DNA of 64,000 bases from Cyanobacteria bacterium FACHB-471. Its GTDB lineage: Bacteria > Cyanobacteriota > Cyanobacteriia > Elainellales > Elainellaceae. The notes under the pieces are model-generated. The model did no database searches. It saw nothing but the letters and a program-made list of their open reading frames with translations, and was not told where the DNA came from. A program made the position numbers and the translations under genes. The stretch lies in the NCBI GenBank assembly GCA_014695345.1, contig JACJOC010000085.1, positions 62,001-126,000 on the forward strand, given 5' to 3'. How positions within the stretch are numbered: position 1 is the first letter of the stretch; each line of letters opens with the position of its first letter. This document shows positions 49,677 to 58,661 of the stretch, in pieces.

Positions 49677-50512
49677 TGGTACACTCCCAATTGTTAAGCA
49701 TCAAGTGTGAAACGGTGAGGGTGCGCCTTTGGAGGATGAACCGCGTCTCTGCAAACTGCGGACTTGGGTTAAGTCAAAATTCAGCCTGATCTTGCAGGAG
49801 CTTACGGCTTAGACATGTTGCTCACGCCAAGCTAGGAATCTAACCTGCAAGAAGTCTGAATGAGTTTTGATGAGTACACGAATGCGATCGCCCCTACTGA
49901 TTCAACCCGCGGTAGGGCTGAAACTCCGGCAGCAACCATAGCATTCCCAACAATCGCCCTAGCTCAAAGCCTTAGCGATAGCCAACTCAAAGCAGGAATA
50001 GACATTTCCTGCCTCAAGCTCAAAACTGAATTAACCCAAATTCTTCAAATCTACAGATATCCTGATCGACCCAGTTTGCGAATATGCCAGAGACGGCGCT
50101 ATATCGTCATGGCTTGTGCAGACATGTACTCCGCAAACCTCTAGTTACAGGTCGATCAGCTCATACTGGGCCCCTCACAGCGGTCTGCCCAAGAGAGAGC
50201 TGGGTCACATCGCCGTCTCCGCTTTAGTTTCATTTCTAGATACCACAGGGGCATCCATGGATCCCCGGTGAAAGCAAGGAGTTTCAACGCTCTGTGCAAC
50301 CTTTCTCAATACAAGATAACTCTACTTTAACACTTGTAGGCCCTCGCGCTATCCCATCAAAGGGGTACTTGGAAGTACATAGAAGTCTTACCTAGACAAG
50401 TTGCTGTAGCATGAATCTAACCAAGCTTTTTTCCCAAGCTTATTTACTATGATCTTTGCTCGGCTCTTGTAAGGTTCAGTCTAGTAAATCCTGATTCAGG
50501 AGCTACTCACTT
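49677..50512. other. Gene-poor region before the cobO pair
   Basis: About 840 bp. A 94-codon plus-strand frame (49860-50144) has an odd composition and no ribosome site, and is not called. A small GGGGCATCC...GGATCCCC hairpin occurs near 50246-50264. I looked for a cobalamin riboswitch upstream of cobO and found no B12-box. Nothing else recognised. Confidence 0.5.
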
Positions 50513-50797
50513 ATGCCAGATTACATCTCCTCATCCACACTGAGCTATGTGCCAAGCTCGACTCAAACTCAAGAGTCAACCTGGCAAACCTTTGAAGGCA
50601 TCTTGCAACGACTTCACCAGGAAGGAATTTATATTGATGCTGAGCAACTCGCAGTTTTTTTCCTCTCTCACGGTTTACCGGTGCATTTGCGCTATGTACC
50701 CGATCGCCTAAAGCAAAGGGCGATCGCGATCAACCAAAATTACCAGGGCGACATGGCGCAACTCGTTGACGAAGTAGAATCTCACACACAAGATTGA
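50513..50797 (+). CDS. Small conserved protein encoded next to cobO
   Basis: A 94-residue soluble protein. After a Ser/Thr-rich head it reads ESTWQTFEGILQRLHQEGIYIDAEQLAVFFLSHGLPVHLRYVPDRL, a helical region, and ends with KQRAIAINQNYQGDMAQLVDEVE. AGGAG sits 13 nt before the ATG. Its stop overlaps the cobO start (TGATG), so the pair is translationally coupled. No family recognised; a link with corrinoid metabolism is inferred only from coupling. Confidence 0.75.
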   Translation: MPDYISSSTLSYVPSSTQTQESTWQTFEGILQRLHQEGIYIDAEQLAVFFLSHGLPVHLRYVPDRLKQRAIAINQNYQGDMAQLVDEVESHTQD

Positions 50798-51501
50798 TGG
50801 AAACTAACGCTCCCGATCTCGATCAAAGCCTGTCCACAGAAACCGCACCCAACCAGTTATCTGATCAGCCCCCCACAGAACTGACGGCTGAGCAATATCA
50901 GCGCAAGATGCAGCGACGCAAACAGGTTCAGGAGCAGCGGTTAGCCGACAAAACAAACCAGAAAGGTCTGGTCATTGTGCATACGGGCAACGGCAAAGGC
51001 AAGACAACGGCTGCCCTGGGAATGGTGTTGCGATCGTTAGGACACGGCTATCGAGTGGCGATCGTCCAGTTCATCAAAGGAGCCTGGGAGCCTGCCGAAA
51101 AAGCAGTCCTTGCCCCCTGGACAGAGCCAAAAGACGGCAGTTTACCTCAGCTAGAATTTCATGCAATGGGAGAAGGGTTTACCTGGGAAACCCAAGACCG
51201 CCAGCGAGATATCGAAAAAGCCCAGGCTGCATGGCAAAAAGCCCTGTCATTCATCCATAACTCAGACTTTAGAACCGTACTGTTAGACGAAGTAAACATT
51301 GCTCTCAAGCTGGGCTACTTGCAAGTTGAACAAGTATTGACAGGTCTAGAGCAAAAGCCTGAAAACTCTCATGTCATCCTAACTGGACGAGGCGCACCCC
51401 CAGCGTTAATTGAACGGGCTGACCTAGTTACTGAGATGACGCTCATCAAGCATCCCTTCAAAGAGCAAGGCGTTAAAGCACAAGCTGGAATTGAGTTCTA
51501 G
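50797..51501 (+). CDS. cobO: Cob(I)yrinic acid a,c-diamide adenosyltransferase
   Basis: Adds the adenosyl group to the cobalt of corrinoids in cobalamin (pseudocobalamin) synthesis. The 234-residue P-loop protein has GNGKGKTTAALGMVLRSLGHG (P-loop at 64-71), IVQFIKGAWEP, and the late VILTGRGAPPALIERADLVTEM, all diagnostic of CobO/BtuR. An N-terminal 50-residue charged extension is common in cyanobacteria. ATG at 50797 overlaps the upstream stop; an in-frame TTG three bases earlier is less likely. Confidence 0.96.
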   Translation: METNAPDLDQSLSTETAPNQLSDQPPTELTAEQYQRKMQRRKQVQEQRLADKTNQKGLVIVHTGNGKGKTTAALGMVLRSLGHGYRVAIVQFIKGAWEPAEKAVLAPWTEPKDGSLPQLEFHAMGEGFTWETQDRQRDIEKAQAAWQKALSFIHNSDFRTVLLDEVNIALKLGYLQVEQVLTGLEQKPENSHVILTGRGAPPALIERADLVTEMTLIKHPFKEQGVKAQAGIEF

Positions 51502-51784
51502 CTCAAGGAGCAGGATTCTTACTCATCATCTGGCTAGGGCTACATATCTTAGTAAAGTTCTCTGCGCCTTATAGAACTGAAGTGTAATTCTTATTTGAAG
51601 ACTCAGTGCTGGTACTGGGCAGTACCAAACAAGAGCGGATAGCCTAGCTTTAACCGAGCTTAAAAACTTTTTGCGAACACCAGGAAGCCCAGGGTGTGCA
51701 GCCATCTCTGCAATGCAGAGTAATTTGTGCTGCCTTGAAATCTATCTGCATCATTTCTTTGCACATGAGCAGGGCAAAATCAGT

Positions 51785-52015
51785 ATGTATAGAAAGAGAC
51801 TCAGCATTCGGACTCGTTCACTTTTTGTGACGACTTCTCTTATCCTGACCCTAGTTTGGCTGCTTGGAGTATTTGCTTCAGCAGTGCTAGCAGCCCAAGA
51901 ATATGTTCCTCCTGACGTTGGGCTGCCAGACCGTCGAGAATCAGGCGGCGCTCGCTTCTTGATAGAGCGTCAACCCGCCGATTTCTTGCAAGGCACTTTA
52001 GAAAGCTTCTACTAA
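51785..52015 (+). CDS. Small exported protein, possibly the head of a truncated DUF928 protein
   Basis: A 76-residue frame starting MYRKRLSIRTRSLFVTT, with a hydrophobic signal sequence (LILTLVWLLGVFASAVLA) and likely cleavage at ALAAQ. The mature part reads YVPPDVGLPDRRESGGAR, which resembles the start of DUF928 proteins; it then ends after LQGTLESFY with no trace of the rest. So it is either a short envelope protein or a degraded one. Its stop overlaps the stop of the opposing gene by 4 bp. An upstream start would add 38 residues of poor quality. Confidence 0.5.
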   Translation: MYRKRLSIRTRSLFVTTSLILTLVWLLGVFASAVLAAQEYVPPDVGLPDRRESGGARFLIERQPADFLQGTLESFY

Positions 52016-52590
52016 TCTGGATCTTGAGTATCGCCACGAACAGATTGAATCAACGGTATCGCTTCGGGTAACTGGCTGTAGCCTAGCCAAAGGGTACTAC
52101 CCCCCAAAATCGTAATTGCCCCAATCAACAAACCAGTCAGCAACTTAACTTGAGAACGAAGCAGCTTGACTTCCTGTCTACGAGTCTCGGCATCTAGCAA
52201 AACAGCTTTAACATCTACAACTTCAGCTTCTAGCTTTTTAACGGCATTGGTTGGCGATCGCCGAAATGAAGCCTTTGAATATAGCCATTTCGTGATCAAT
52301 TCAGGACAGTTTTTCTTAATCCAACGCATTGCAAAGAATCTGAATGCTGGCTTGGACATTGTTGAAATCCGCCTCATCAAGCCATTCAGAGAACGAGAGC
52401 GAAATTTCTGGTTGATCAAGTTTGCTGAACCCACGTCATAAAGACAGCTCAGAATTGCCTTAATCGTTACATCCTCTCGTCGAATCAGGTTATCCAACAA
52501 CAGCAACACATCGCGCATCCGCTCTGCCTGCAAACGCTCTTCTTCTGCAGATGGCATATTCCGTATCGTGTTTTGGCGAGGAGGGCGCAT
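52012..52590 (-). CDS. Conserved protein with C-terminal coiled coil and membrane helix
   Basis: A 192-residue protein. The first 70 residues are charged and helical (AEEERLQAERMRDVLLLLDNLIRREDVTIKAILSCLYDVGS). Around 113-150 a predicted coiled coil (VKKLEAEVVDVKAVLLDAETRRQEVKLLRSQVK) leads to a single membrane helix (LLTGLLIGAITILGGSTLWLGY). The tail is short. Could start at the 12th codon (MPSAEEE), which has the AGATGGC-like context; no strong ribosome site at either. No family recognised; likely a membrane-anchored structural or regulatory protein. Confidence 0.65.
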   Translation of the reverse strand: MRPPRQNTIRNMPSAEEERLQAERMRDVLLLLDNLIRREDVTIKAILSCLYDVGSANLINQKFRSRSLNGLMRRISTMSKPAFRFFAMRWIKKNCPELITKWLYSKASFRRSPTNAVKKLEAEVVDVKAVLLDAETRRQEVKLLRSQVKLLTGLLIGAITILGGSTLWLGYSQLPEAIPLIQSVRGDTQDPD

Positions 52591-52922
52591 GAGAAAGCTT
52601 TAGAGGCAGTAATTCTATTATTGATTAGGCATAAAGAAAGATGAAACCCACTTTCAGACAGAGATAACGATGTAACTAAGCTTACGTCTTCTAGCAAATT
52701 GTACTGCTGCAGAATGCAGCCTCTTAATCAGCGTCTTAATCGCAAACAGTGATTACTAAACTTCTACTTGTGTTGCTAACTCTTACTCACTCCCTAAGCT
52801 CACGCTCTGAGAGACTTTGAGGGGTTTGCAAGCTCCTCAAAATATTTTTTGGGGCTTTAGAGTACGCCCTAAGCCCCCTACAAACTCCTTATTGGCTTAG
52901 CAAAGCCGTTTACCCTGCTGGG
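52591..52922. other. Region downstream of the cellulase gene
   Basis: About 330 bp between the membrane-anchored protein's start and the cellulase stop. An imperfect stem (GGGGCTTAG with CTAAAGCCCC) near 52852-52880 could be a 3' hairpin for the minus-strand cellulase. No gene seen. Confidence 0.4.
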
Positions 52923-55079
52923 TTAAATTCCATTGTTCACCTCAATGCCAGGTAGGCTGTTGAGTTGAGCGTCGGTGAGCGGATTGCCGCCAAAGTTGCT
53001 ATACATCCGAGCTAAAACACCCGTAAAGGCGGCATTGTAATCGAGCGCAACTTCGTTAGAAATGTAATCGGTGCGGGCATCGGTATAGGCATTGTCATTG
53101 GGGGCAGACGGACCACCTACCAGTGCACCATAAAGAATATTGCGGTTGGCAGTAGGGTCGCTGATGTTGGTTGTGCCAGAGGCTCCACGATGATGAGGAT
53201 TCTTAGGTGACTTGTCCCCAAACCCAACCATGTAGCTCATTTGGTTGGGGTTAACGCCCAAAATGTAATCGACCTGGTCTTCTGTGAAGTTAGAATAGCG
53301 CCCTCCTCCGTTGTTGACCGTATCGCTGTAAATTCCTGATAGGAAAGCAGTATTAGCGCTGTAGCGCAGGGAACCCCACTGGTCGAGCCATGCCATGCCG
53401 CCTTCTGTATGTTTGACGCTGCCGGTTTTGCTGCTCCAGTTGTTGAGCCAGCCTTCTACATCATTGCGGTATTTAACATTACCTGTTTCCTGAGCCAGCA
53501 GAATGGCTGCACCGTGAGATTTGTTGTCCCAGTTGTGGGTCCAGCCTGCATTCACGCCCTGATAGTAGCTTTCAGCTTTGTTGAGGTAGTTTTTGTCGCC
53601 TGTAGCTTTGTAAAGCCAGGTCGCGCCCCAAACCAGTTCGTCGTTGTAACCGCTCCAGGAGTTATAGTAATTCGCAGCATCGGGAATGGAGTCGGAATAC
53701 TTGCCCCGATAGGTGTCTGCGAACTGGAATAGCTGAACGGCGTTCTTGAGCAAGCGATCGGCGTAGGCAGGGTCAGATGAGCGGAAGACGATAGAAGCTG
53801 AGGCGAGGGCAGCAGCAGCTTCACCCGCCAGGTCAGAACCGGGATTTTGGCGATCGATTTTATAGGCAGGGCGTTGCATTGTCATGTTTTCAGCAGATCC
53901 CCAATAGGCATGATCGAGGTCACCTCGTCCGACTTGCCCCCAAAATGCTTTAGTGCCATTGCTGTCGGTGACGTGTGCTTTGAGGATGTAGTCTGTCCCC
54001 CAACGGATAGAATCGAGTGCCTCATCAAGCTGCCCACTTTTTTGGTAAGCCTCGCGGTATTCAATCACACCCCAACTGAGCAGCGTCATTGAACCCGCCA
54101 TAGGGAAGCCAAATTTGACGTGATCGCCTGCATCATAGTAACCACCCGCGAGATCAACGCCGACATCAGCTCCGTCTTTGAGTCCAGAGTTGCCACGCCA
54201 TTCAATTCGATTGTCATTAGGAAGCGCACCGGAGCGCTGAGCTTCGTAAAAAAGCAGGGATTTTTGCAGCGCTTCTCCGTAATTGGGGACTCCGGAAGCG
54301 GGTGGGGGAAGAGGCGCGGGAGTCGGGGTGGGAGCCGGAGTCGGGGTGGGAACTGTGGATACGTCGTCGTTGAGGAGAGTGGCGAGCGCCTGTCCATCTC
54401 GAATCGTAGCTTTTGTGGAGCTAGCCAGGTTGAGCTTAAAGGTTTCGTTTGCCTCGACCGTATTGTCGCCCTTAATGGTGACAGCAATCTTTTTGGAAGT
54501 TTCACCAGGCGCGAAAGTCAGGGTGCCAGAAGTAGCACCGTAATCAGAACCAGAGCTAGCGGTTCCATTGGCGGTGGAGTAATTGACCGACACAGAACTG
54601 GTGCTGGCTTGAGAGAGCTTAACGGTGAATGCGGCGTTGGTGTTGGTATTGAGAGTGCCTTCCTTAACGGAGAAGTCGTCGACCGAGAGTGTGGGTAGGG
54701 CGATCGGAGCAGGTGCAGGGGTAGGTGTCGGAGCAGGGATAGGGGTAGGTGTGGGGGGAGGTGTGGACGAACCCAACGACTGCCCATTCAAAATGTAGTT
54801 AGTTGGCTTAATGGTCGTTCCACTTGACTTATTGCCATTAAATCCAAAGGAAATATTTTGACCCGGAGAAATGCTGCCATTCCAGCTACCATTTCGGACT
54901 ACATACCGATTTCCTGTTTTGCTGACGATTTCAGCATTCCAAATATTGGTAATTTCAAAAGGAGCCTCAAACTCTAGTGTCCATTGTTTCAGAGAACTGG
55001 TGCCACCGTTCGTGATGGACATTCCCCCAGTGAAGCCGCTACCCCAGTCATTGTTTACGGAAAAGGCGACAGTATTCAT
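52923..55079 (-). CDS. Modular GH9 cellulase: CBM2, Calx-beta, GH9
   Basis: A 718-residue endoglucanase-type enzyme cutting beta-1,4-glucan. Residues 1-100 form a CBM2 cellulose-binding module (NDWGSGFTGGMSITN, conserved Trp residues 12, 33, 47, 66). A Pro/Thr linker (106-129) leads to a Calx-beta domain (132-240), a second Pro/Thr linker (243-262), then GH9 from about 265. Catalytic residues: the DAGDH motif at 316-320, NPHHR near the end, and Glu676 in NEVALDY as the proposed acid. There is no signal peptide: the CBM begins at residue 2. Calx-beta modules and signal-less termini are common in calcium-binding exoproteins of cyanobacteria, often exported by type I secretion. It may trim cell-made cellulose or have come by transfer; the domain order is seen, the rest is inference. 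Confidence 0.92.
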   Translation of the reverse strand: MNTVAFSVNNDWGSGFTGGMSITNGGTSSLKQWTLEFEAPFEITNIWNAEIVSKTGNRYVVRNGSWNGSISPGQNISFGFNGNKSSGTTIKPTNYILNGQSLGSSTPPPTPTPIPAPTPTPAPAPIALPTLSVDDFSVKEGTLNTNTNAAFTVKLSQASTSSVSVNYSTANGTASSGSDYGATSGTLTFAPGETSKKIAVTIKGDNTVEANETFKLNLASSTKATIRDGQALATLLNDDVSTVPTPTPAPTPTPAPLPPPASGVPNYGEALQKSLLFYEAQRSGALPNDNRIEWRGNSGLKDGADVGVDLAGGYYDAGDHVKFGFPMAGSMTLLSWGVIEYREAYQKSGQLDEALDSIRWGTDYILKAHVTDSNGTKAFWGQVGRGDLDHAYWGSAENMTMQRPAYKIDRQNPGSDLAGEAAAALASASIVFRSSDPAYADRLLKNAVQLFQFADTYRGKYSDSIPDAANYYNSWSGYNDELVWGATWLYKATGDKNYLNKAESYYQGVNAGWTHNWDNKSHGAAILLAQETGNVKYRNDVEGWLNNWSSKTGSVKHTEGGMAWLDQWGSLRYSANTAFLSGIYSDTVNNGGGRYSNFTEDQVDYILGVNPNQMSYMVGFGDKSPKNPHHRGASGTTNISDPTANRNILYGALVGGPSAPNDNAYTDARTDYISNEVALDYNAAFTGVLARMYSNFGGNPLTDAQLNSLPGIEVNNGI

Positions 55080-55332
55080 TCGTTGTCAATTTCCTTCTGT
55101 GAGTAAACAGCAAAAGCTTGGCTATTTTTTTGCTCAAAAAAAATAGTAGGTACTTCATTTCTGCGAGAGAAAATAGAAGCACCTACTGTGTTAATCGCTT
55201 TGTATATTTCGGGACCAAATCTGTTTAAAGATTGTTCCCAGTTGCTTAAAGATTAGTCTTTTAGTTCATCTCGAGCAAGTGTTTTAGGAGTAATAAACAG
55301 CTTCCTAAAGAACTGGAATCATCCGATGTAAG

Positions 55333-55545
55333 CTACTTCATCGAATTTGAGGAACAGCATTTTTCCTCACTGCCACTCGTGCACCTATAAACACCTCCTT
55401 TTCGAGCGGGCTGTTCTCGATTAGCTGAACAGTAATCGCTGAAATCTGCGGCTAATTTATCCAGCTTTTCTGGCGCAAACTCGTAGCGCTCGGGAAGGCT
55501 ATAGGGTTTGCCGTTTTGGTCTTTGATGGCAATGTTTAATCTCAT
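55333..55545 (-). CDS. Small protein with Cys-rich tail
   Basis: A 70-residue protein starting MRLNIAIKDQNGKPYSLPERYEFAPEKL (split: residues 1-28), with AGGAGA 6 nt before the ATG, the best ribosome site around. The first 45 residues look folded (beta then helix); the tail CTSGSEEKCCSSNSMK has three Cys. No family recognised. It lies upstream of the GH9 gene on the same strand but 250 bp away, so an operon is doubtful. Confidence 0.6.
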   Translation of the reverse strand: MRLNIAIKDQNGKPYSLPERYEFAPEKLDKLAADFSDYCSANREQPARKGGVYRCTSGSEEKCCSSNSMK

Positions 55546-55736
55546 AAGAAATCTCCTGCTCTGCTTAAAATGCCTACAATTTCGTATCCTACTAAGGAAT
55601 CACAAAGTAATAGCATCGCAATTGTTGATAGGGGTGAAGCTAGCAGTTGGCAGGTCTTGTGGTGCAATCCATCGTCCTGGCTTTGCCAAATTTGTCAGAA
55701 TAGTGAGTCAGTGGCATCCAGGTAAAATAGGGCTGC

Positions 55737-58496
55737 ATGGAAATTCTCTCGGTTACGTTAAAAAACTTCAAGTCGCACAGCGACCGCCACTTCCAGTTTC
55801 AGCCTGGCACCAATGCCATTTGTGGTGAAAACGGGGCGGGGAAAACGAGCATTTTAGAGGCGATCGCCTGGACGCTGTTTAACTACAGAGGTTCGTACAA
55901 AAATGAAGACCTGATTCGCAATGGGGCAAATAGTGCTCAAGCGACAGTTGCTTTTGTGTCGAGCCGCGACACCCGCACCTACGAGGTACAGCGCTGCACG
56001 ACCAAGGGCTACACCTTGTACGATCCACAACTGGGTCAGCGGCTGGACTACAAGCACATCGAAGAGGAAGTGATGCCCTGGATGCGGCAGCATTTGGGAG
56101 TCGCTCCAGGAACCGATTTGGGGCGACTGTTTGCTAACACGATTGGCGTACCGCAAGGAACTTTCACGGCAGACTTTTTGCAAACAGCAGAAAAACGCAA
56201 GCCGATTTTTGACGCAATCCTCAAAGTAGAGGAATATCGGCAGACCAATCAACAAATGCTGTCGCTGGAAAAGTACGGCAAAGCAGAAGTTGAGCGGTTG
56301 GAGGGGGCGATCGCCCAGTACGAAGACTCGCTTAAAGACTGGGAAGCTTTGTGGCAGAGGCAACAGGAACTCAGCCAGGAGATTGCCGCAGCAGAGACAG
56401 CACTTGAGCAGTTGCAGGCAGATTTAGCAAAGCTGCAAGTTGAAAAAGACGCTTTGGCTGCTCAGGCGCGACAAGTGCAGCAGCTAGAAGGCCAGTTGCA
56501 CAAGCTAGACGCACAGCTTGAAAGTAAGCAGCAAGCAAACTGGCTGTTGCAGCAGTCTGTCGAGCGATCGCAGCAAGCAGTCCGGACCTGTGAATCGAGT
56601 CGCGAGGGCTATCAAACATTCCTGCAAGCCGAGATCGCCTTGAGAGAATTGGATCAGCAGGGGCGAAACCGTCAGAATTTAATCAAACAGCGGGATGCTC
56701 AGCAAAAGATGCTGCTCGATCAGCAAACGGAGTTAACCCGGCTCACCGTGCAGCTCGAAAACTTGAAACAGGCTGAGCTGGAAGCTGAACAACTACAGCC
56801 GTTAATCCAACAACAGCAAGACCTGGAGCAACAGCAAACCACAACCGTTGAACTACTCCAGCGGCTTCAAGCTTCTGAAACGGAAGCTAAAAACCTGACG
56901 AAGCAGTGGACAAAAATCCAATCCAGTTTGGAGCGGCTGACCCAAGAGATTGCTCAGATTCAGGCATTAGAAACAGCAATCAGGCAAATTCCAGAACTGG
57001 AGCAGCGGCGCGATCGCCTTCAGGAAAGACTCAGCCGCATTGCTGCCGCAAAACAGTTTGAAGCAGACTTGCGGCAGTTGATAACAGTTGGGACAGAGAA
57101 GGGCGATCGCCACCAGCTTCAGGCAGAAGAAGCATTGTCTACACTGGCGCAAATGCAGCAGATAGTACCGCTGTTGGCAACAGCTTCTGTGGATGCAGCT
57201 CTAGATGCAATTCGGGCAGGAGTTGAGCTAAACGACGAACTGTTGGATGCGCTGCAACGCATTTTGGCGGATCTGGAACAGCAAACTTCTTTGCCGCAGC
57301 TTGAGCAGCAGCTACGCGATGTGAGAAAGCAGCTCGATGAGGTTTACAGACGGCAAGCAGAGTTTGCCACATTGGAAGCTCGTTTGGCGCAGCAGAGTCA
57401 ATGGCAGGAGGAAGCTGAGCAAATTCACAGCCGCATCAGCCAGCTTCAAACTCAACTCACAGCAGAACCAGCTTTAAAACAACAGCGATCGCAGCTTGCA
57501 GCCAAGTTGGAGCAGTTGGGCGATCCGCGTGGACGCAGTCAGCTTCTAGCCCGACAGCTTCAACAGCAGTCCCAGATTCAATCTGCCTATGCTCAGCTTC
57601 AACAGGCACAGGCAGGCATTCAACAAAAAATTGCCGATTTAGAGGTGACTATCAACCAGTTTGCTGAGCTAGATGAGCAGATCGATCAGCAGAAACAGTT
57701 GCGTCAAACCCACCAACCTGATTACCTAGCCTATCTGCAGCACCAAAAAGATGCTGAAACTCTACCAAATTTGCAAGCTGAACTGGAGGGGGCGATCGCC
57801 CAACTGCAAACGTTAGAAACCGAGCAGGTTGCCCTCAAAACTAACTACGATCAAACCATTCAAACCTACGATCCAGAACAGTGGCAGCAGGTTGAAGCCG
57901 TTTACAACACGACTCGCAGTCAGGCTGACCAAATCATGGGTGGACTGCCTCAGCAGCGCAAACTGTTGGACGAGCTAGATCACCAACTGGCTACACTTCA
58001 GGCGTTAGCCGAAAAGCGCGATCGCGCCCAAATTGATTTGAAACAGCGAGAGCGAATTCGCCGCTTTATCACCTTTGCCCGCAAAGTTTACAAAGAAGCT
58101 GGGCCGCGCATTACCGAACGCTATGTGCAAAGCGTTTCCCAGGAAGCCGACAAACTGTTTCGAGAATTGATGAACCGCCAAAACGTGGCACTGGAGTGGA
58201 CGCGAGACTACGAAATCATGGTGCAGGAAGGCGCATTTTCTCGTCGCTTTATCAATCTCTCTGGAGGTGAGCAGATGTGTGCTGCGCTGGCAGTGCGTCT
58301 GGCATTATTGCGAGTCCTAGCAGACATCGATATCGCCTTTTTTGACGAACCCACAACCAACATGGATCGTCCTCGGAGAGCAAGTTTGGCAGAGGCAATC
58401 GCCAATATCAAAACTTTTCGACAGCTTTTTGTCATTAGCCACGACGACACCTTTGAGCAAGTCACCGAAAATGTCATCCTGGTCGAGCGAGAATAA
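55737..58496 (+). CDS. sbcC: SbcC/Rad50-like SMC-type nuclease ATPase
   Basis: A 919-residue protein of the SbcC/Rad50 family, which pairs with SbcD/Mre11 to cut hairpins and process DNA ends. The N-terminal half-ATPase has the Walker A GENGAGKT (30-37) and the Q-loop region; the long middle (about 180-740) is coiled coil rich in Gln and Leu; the C-terminal half has LSGGEQMCAALAVRLALLRV and Walker B IDIAFFDEPTTNMD. No C-x2-C zinc hook is visible: the only Cys residues lie at NAICGENG, VQRCTTKG, VRTCESSREG and GEQMCAAL. No sbcD gene is next to it. The ATG has only a weak ribosome site. Confidence 0.88.
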   Translation: MEILSVTLKNFKSHSDRHFQFQPGTNAICGENGAGKTSILEAIAWTLFNYRGSYKNEDLIRNGANSAQATVAFVSSRDTRTYEVQRCTTKGYTLYDPQLGQRLDYKHIEEEVMPWMRQHLGVAPGTDLGRLFANTIGVPQGTFTADFLQTAEKRKPIFDAILKVEEYRQTNQQMLSLEKYGKAEVERLEGAIAQYEDSLKDWEALWQRQQELSQEIAAAETALEQLQADLAKLQVEKDALAAQARQVQQLEGQLHKLDAQLESKQQANWLLQQSVERSQQAVRTCESSREGYQTFLQAEIALRELDQQGRNRQNLIKQRDAQQKMLLDQQTELTRLTVQLENLKQAELEAEQLQPLIQQQQDLEQQQTTTVELLQRLQASETEAKNLTKQWTKIQSSLERLTQEIAQIQALETAIRQIPELEQRRDRLQERLSRIAAAKQFEADLRQLITVGTEKGDRHQLQAEEALSTLAQMQQIVPLLATASVDAALDAIRAGVELNDELLDALQRILADLEQQTSLPQLEQQLRDVRKQLDEVYRRQAEFATLEARLAQQSQWQEEAEQIHSRISQLQTQLTAEPALKQQRSQLAAKLEQLGDPRGRSQLLARQLQQQSQIQSAYAQLQQAQAGIQQKIADLEVTINQFAELDEQIDQQKQLRQTHQPDYLAYLQHQKDAETLPNLQAELEGAIAQLQTLETEQVALKTNYDQTIQTYDPEQWQQVEAVYNTTRSQADQIMGGLPQQRKLLDELDHQLATLQALAEKRDRAQIDLKQRERIRRFITFARKVYKEAGPRITERYVQSVSQEADKLFRELMNRQNVALEWTRDYEIMVQEGAFSRRFINLSGGEQMCAALAVRLALLRVLADIDIAFFDEPTTNMDRPRRASLAEAIANIKTFRQLFVISHDDTFEQVTENVILVERE

Positions 58497-58511
58497 TTGT
58501 CGTCTTAGAGC

Positions 58512-58589
58512 AGGAAGAGCGCACCCTGCAGTGCCGGGTGCGCTCTTCCTAATTTTTAAACGGGAGTCCAGTTTCCCTAACTCCCGTTT
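58512..58589 (+). terminator. Tandem stem-loops after sbcC
   Basis: A 15-bp stem (AGGAAGAGCGCACCC and complement, 9-nt loop, then AATTTTT) followed by a second 10-bp stem (AAACGGGAGT at 58558, complement ending 58589). The first is a good terminator. Confidence 0.85.
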
Positions 58590-58661
58590 GCCGAAGGGGC
58601 AGAATCTTGTCTGCCTGGTAGATGCAAGCTCGTTACAACCGCCACCTCATGCTTAGGTTCT

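Noticed and set aside
49860-50144. 94-codon plus-strand frame between the DHS-like gene and cobO
   Set aside because: Composition looks random, it includes a HIP1 site read as NAIAP, and there is no ribosome site.
50150-50512. Cobalamin riboswitch upstream of the cobO pair
   Set aside because: No B12-box or matching conserved core could be seen; only a small unrelated hairpin.
54120-54698. 192-codon plus-strand frame opposite the cellulase gene
   Set aside because: It is a shadow of the repetitive Pro/Thr linkers and Calx-beta region on the other strand; Gly/Arg/Ser-rich, not protein-like.
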